In this document: positions 13,940-15,628 of the stretch, one piece after another | How positions within the stretch are numbered: the stretch's first letter is position 1 | Layout: every line of letters begins with the position of its first letter | Assembly (NCBI GenBank): GCA_001871685.1 | Contig: MNVK01000005.1 | Location: 1-15,628 of the forward strand | Direction: 5' to 3' | Source: Nitrospirae bacterium CG1_02_44_142 | GTDB lineage: Bacteria > Nitrospirota > Thermodesulfovibrionia > Thermodesulfovibrionales > UBA1546 | Length of the DNA stretch: 15,628 bases | Notes under the pieces: generated by a model | What the model saw: the letters and a program-made list of their open reading frames with translations, nothing else | What the model was told of the DNA's origin: nothing | Database searches by the model: none | Position numbers and translations under genes: made by a program

Positions 13940-14638
13940 TTGCAAAAAGCCACAGGCAAAATAGCAAAGTTTTTGCTTTATTCTTTAGCCTTTGTTCTTA
14001 TAGTTCTGCTTTTTGCATACCTTACCTTTAAATTACTAAGTTTTAGCCGGACCGTGGACGTCCCCGACCTTTCAGGCAAAAGCCTTGTTGAGGCTAATGA
14101 ACTTCTGAGCCAGAAGGGGCTTAATCTGAAGATAGACGCCGAAGAGTATGATTTGGATGCGCCTGCAGGTTATATAATCCGGCAGGATGCGCCTTCAGGA
14201 AGCAGAGTTAAAGAACAGCGCAGTATAAGGGTGATTGTAAGTAAAGGGCCGAGAGTCCAATCCGTTCCCTCTGTAGTTGGAGAATTTCTGGCTCAGGCGG
14301 AATCGGAGTTTTTAAAGGACGGGCTGAAAATAGCTAAGGTTATTCGTGTGCATTCAAATTCCACTGAGAAAGACAAGGTTATCGCGCAGAAACCGGCTCC
14401 CGGCGAAAAGATTACGGAAAAGGTTACGCTTGTTGTCAGTTCCGGGCCTTATGAGGTAATTTATTCTTGTCCTGATTTTCAGGGCAAGACAAAGCAGGAG
14501 GCTGCGCAGCTTGCGGAAAAACTTAACATTAAACTTAACGTTACGGGTGAAGGAGAAGTAGTAAAATCACAAAAGCCCAGGCCCGGAAGCCAGATAAAGA
14601 CAGGAGATACGATGTATCTGCAGATGGAAGGGGAATAA
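13940..14638 (+). CDS. Membrane-anchored protein with three PASTA domains
   Basis: Short cytoplasmic start, one membrane segment (FLLYSLAFVLIVLLFAYL, about residues 10-30), then three consecutive PASTA repeats outside the membrane: VDVPDLSGKSLVEANELL..., VPSVVGEFLAQAESEFL... and CPDFQGKTKQEAAQLAEKL..., each ending in a QxAPSGSRV/QKPAPGEKI/QKPRPGSQI strand. PASTA domains bind muropeptides or beta-lactam-like ligands in Ser/Thr kinases and class A PBPs; here there is no kinase or transpeptidase domain, so a role in envelope sensing or assembly is only inferred. TTG 13940 is preferred because AAGGA lies nine bases upstream; TTG 13931, overlapping the gyrA stop, is the alternative but has the site directly adjoining. 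No ATG is available. Probably co-transcribed with gyrA. Confidence 0.85.
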   Translation: MQKATGKIAKFLLYSLAFVLIVLLFAYLTFKLLSFSRTVDVPDLSGKSLVEANELLSQKGLNLKIDAEEYDLDAPAGYIIRQDAPSGSRVKEQRSIRVIVSKGPRVQSVPSVVGEFLAQAESEFLKDGLKIAKVIRVHSNSTEKDKVIAQKPAPGEKITEKVTLVVSSGPYEVIYSCPDFQGKTKQEAAQLAEKLNIKLNVTGEGEVVKSQKPRPGSQIKTGDTMYLQMEGE

Positions 14639-14683
14639 AAGTTTTGATTCCAATTATTAGTTTTAAATAGGTGTTGATTTAGC

Positions 14684-14713
14684 TTGAGATAAAACTCCGA
14701 AGATTATTAAAAT
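14684..14713 (+). promoter_or_regulatory. Candidate promoter of the mntA-hepT pair
   Basis: TTGAGA (5/6 to -35), 18-bp spacer, TAAAAT (14708-14713, 5/6 to -10), 47 bases before the mntA ATG, in the AT-rich 122-base gap after the PASTA gene. No inverted-repeat operator is evident. Confidence 0.4.
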
Positions 14714-14760
14714 AGTTCTCAGAGATGTATGATGAAAGGGCTTAAACAAAGAGGAAAGAT

Positions 14761-15054
14761 ATGAGGAAAATTGATAAAGTTAAAAAAATATTAGCCGAGC
14801 ATCGCGATGAGCTGAGACGTGAATACAAAATCATCGAAATGGGAATCTTCGGCTCTTATATCAGGGGACAGCAGAAAAAGAAAAGCGACATAGACATTCT
14901 GGTTGAATTCGATGAGCCGGTGAGTTTGCTTGACTGGGTTGGGGCTGAAAACTATCTTACCGATATTCTCGGAATCAAGGTTGACCTTGTGCCAAGAGAA
15001 GATGTGAGACCGGAACTTAAAAAAAGAATATTTAAGGAAGTAGTCTACGTATGA
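14761..15054 (+). CDS. mntA: MntA-type minimal nucleotidyltransferase, antitoxin of a HEPN toxin
   Basis: A 97-residue DNA polymerase beta-like minimal nucleotidyltransferase. The signature GS-X10-DXD is exact: G31-S32 in GIFGSYIRG and D43-I-D45 in SDIDILVEF, with the third acidic residue probably D75 in KVDLVPRED. In characterised pairs, MntA transfers AMP groups to the HEPN partner HepT and thereby neutralises it. GAGG seven bases upstream supports the ATG. It overlaps the next gene by four bases (ATGA), as toxin-antitoxin partners often do. Catalytic residues are all present, so it should be active. Confidence 0.9.
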   Translation: MRKIDKVKKILAEHRDELRREYKIIEMGIFGSYIRGQQKKKSDIDILVEFDEPVSLLDWVGAENYLTDILGIKVDLVPREDVRPELKKRIFKEVVYV

Positions 15055-15419
15055 AACGTGATATTGCTCTATATATTAAAGACATTCTCAAAAATATGGA
15101 TAAAGCGGGAAAGTTCATTAAAGATATAACCTATGAAGATTTTGCATCGGATGAAAAGACAAATTATGCTGTTGTCAGATGCGTTGAGATTATTGGCGAA
15201 GCCGCTAAAAATATTCCCGAAAATATCAGGAGAAAATATCCTGATATTCCGTGGAAAAAGATGGCCGGCATGAGAGACAAGATAAGTCATTTCTATTTTG
15301 GAATAGATATGAAAAAGGTCTGGCTTGCTGTAAAGCGCGACGTCCCAAAGATAAAACCTCAAATCAGGGAGATGCTTAAAGATATTTCAAAGGAAAATAA
15401 GAGTGGTCCAAAAAAATAA
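15051..15419 (+). CDS. hepT: HepT-type HEPN (DUF86) ribonuclease toxin
   Basis: A 122-residue, largely helical HEPN-domain protein. The active-site motif R-X4-H-X-Y is present as R75-DKIS-H80-F-Y82. Arg and His form the RNase site in HEPN dimers, and the tyrosine is the residue modified by MntA-type partners. Also visible are the YAVVRCVEIIGEAAKNIP helix and the IPWKKMAGMRDKISH block characteristic of the family. Such toxins cleave RNA (tRNA in studied cases) and may act in plasmid or chromosome maintenance or phage defence. It is coupled to mntA; its last 17 bases overlap the GTG start of the next truncated frame. Confidence 0.9.
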   Translation: MKRDIALYIKDILKNMDKAGKFIKDITYEDFASDEKTNYAVVRCVEIIGEAAKNIPENIRRKYPDIPWKKMAGMRDKISHFYFGIDMKKVWLAVKRDVPKIKPQIREMLKDISKENKSGPKK

Positions 15420-15585
15420 AAAGAAAAACGAAGACGTTGAAGCCTACCGGCATGAAACAGACAAACGCAAAAATGCTGTGCCAGTCGGGCTTGCATCGTA
15501 TGACACCTCAAAGCTGAAACCCAAGAAATATGAATATGACCCGCATCTTGACCCTCAGCTTATATGGACAGGAAAGGCGGCGTAG
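15403..15585 (+). pseudogene. 5' fragment of a type III-like site-specific DNA methyltransferase gene
   Basis: A 60-codon frame from GTG 15403, with AAGGA eight bases upstream. Its sequence (DVEAYRHETDKRKNAVPVGL, then KKYEYDPHLDPQLIWTGKA) matches, from memory, the N-terminus of large methyltransferases of the type III-like Mod family, where DPHLDPQLVWAGKAE is followed by several hundred residues. Here the frame meets TAG directly after GKAA, and no frame of the remaining 43 bases continues the family sequence. The gene therefore appears cut off, by insertion or deletion, at 15583-15590. A mobile element boundary is possible but not demonstrable within this window. Overlap with hepT suggests it once formed one defence cluster with mntA-hepT. 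Confidence 0.6.
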
Positions 15586-15628
15586 GAATTAGGAATGGTG
15601 TTTTTCTTATTCCGTGAATGTGGCTTAT

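Overview
The window reads as chromosomal DNA of a moderate-GC, Gram-negative-type bacterium. The gene set (PyrR-controlled pyr operon, class I dihydroorotase, large CarB, lone PASTA protein beside gyrA) and the interspersed GTCATTGCGAG palindromes and C-tract/G-tract palindromes resemble uncultured Nitrospirota (Thermodesulfovibrio-like) or deltaproteobacterial-grade genomes. This placement is an inference from general resemblance, not a database match.

Layout. (1) Positions 1-987, minus strand: an incomplete periplasmic amino-acid-type ABC substrate-binding protein that runs off the left edge, with an extended -10 element so close to its start that the mRNA may be leaderless. (2) Positions 1209-11224, plus strand: a pyrimidine operon, pyrR-pyrB-pyrC-carA-[DNA methyltransferase-restriction enzyme]-carB. 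It starts from a strong promoter, followed by a PyrR-binding hairpin (hexaloop CTGCGA) and an intrinsic terminator, i.e. a transcription attenuator controlled by the first gene product. CarA and CarB form carbamoyl phosphate, PyrB makes carbamoyl aspartate and PyrC closes the ring to dihydroorotate; PyrR senses UMP. (3) Positions 11225-11525: a 301-base gap holding a long imperfect inverted repeat and a probable gyrA promoter. (4) Positions 11526-14638: gyrA and a membrane-anchored three-PASTA protein overlapping it. (5) Positions 14761-15585: a MntA/HepT (nucleotidyltransferase/HEPN) toxin-antitoxin pair, then the broken-off beginning of what looks like a DNA methyltransferase gene.

Two things stand out. 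First, an AT-richer type II-like restriction-modification pair sits between carA and carB and is joined to carA by a TAATG overlap, so it probably shares transcripts with the pyr operon. Second, pyrC, carA and carB (twice) each carry in-frame blocks of tandem 7-8 bp repeats, in two cases joined to a C-tract/G-tract palindrome. They sit in surface loops or interdomain linkers and were apparently tolerated because total insert length is a multiple of three. Related tandem or palindromic sequence also occurs between genes. Together this suggests repeat elements that invade both coding and non-coding DNA here.
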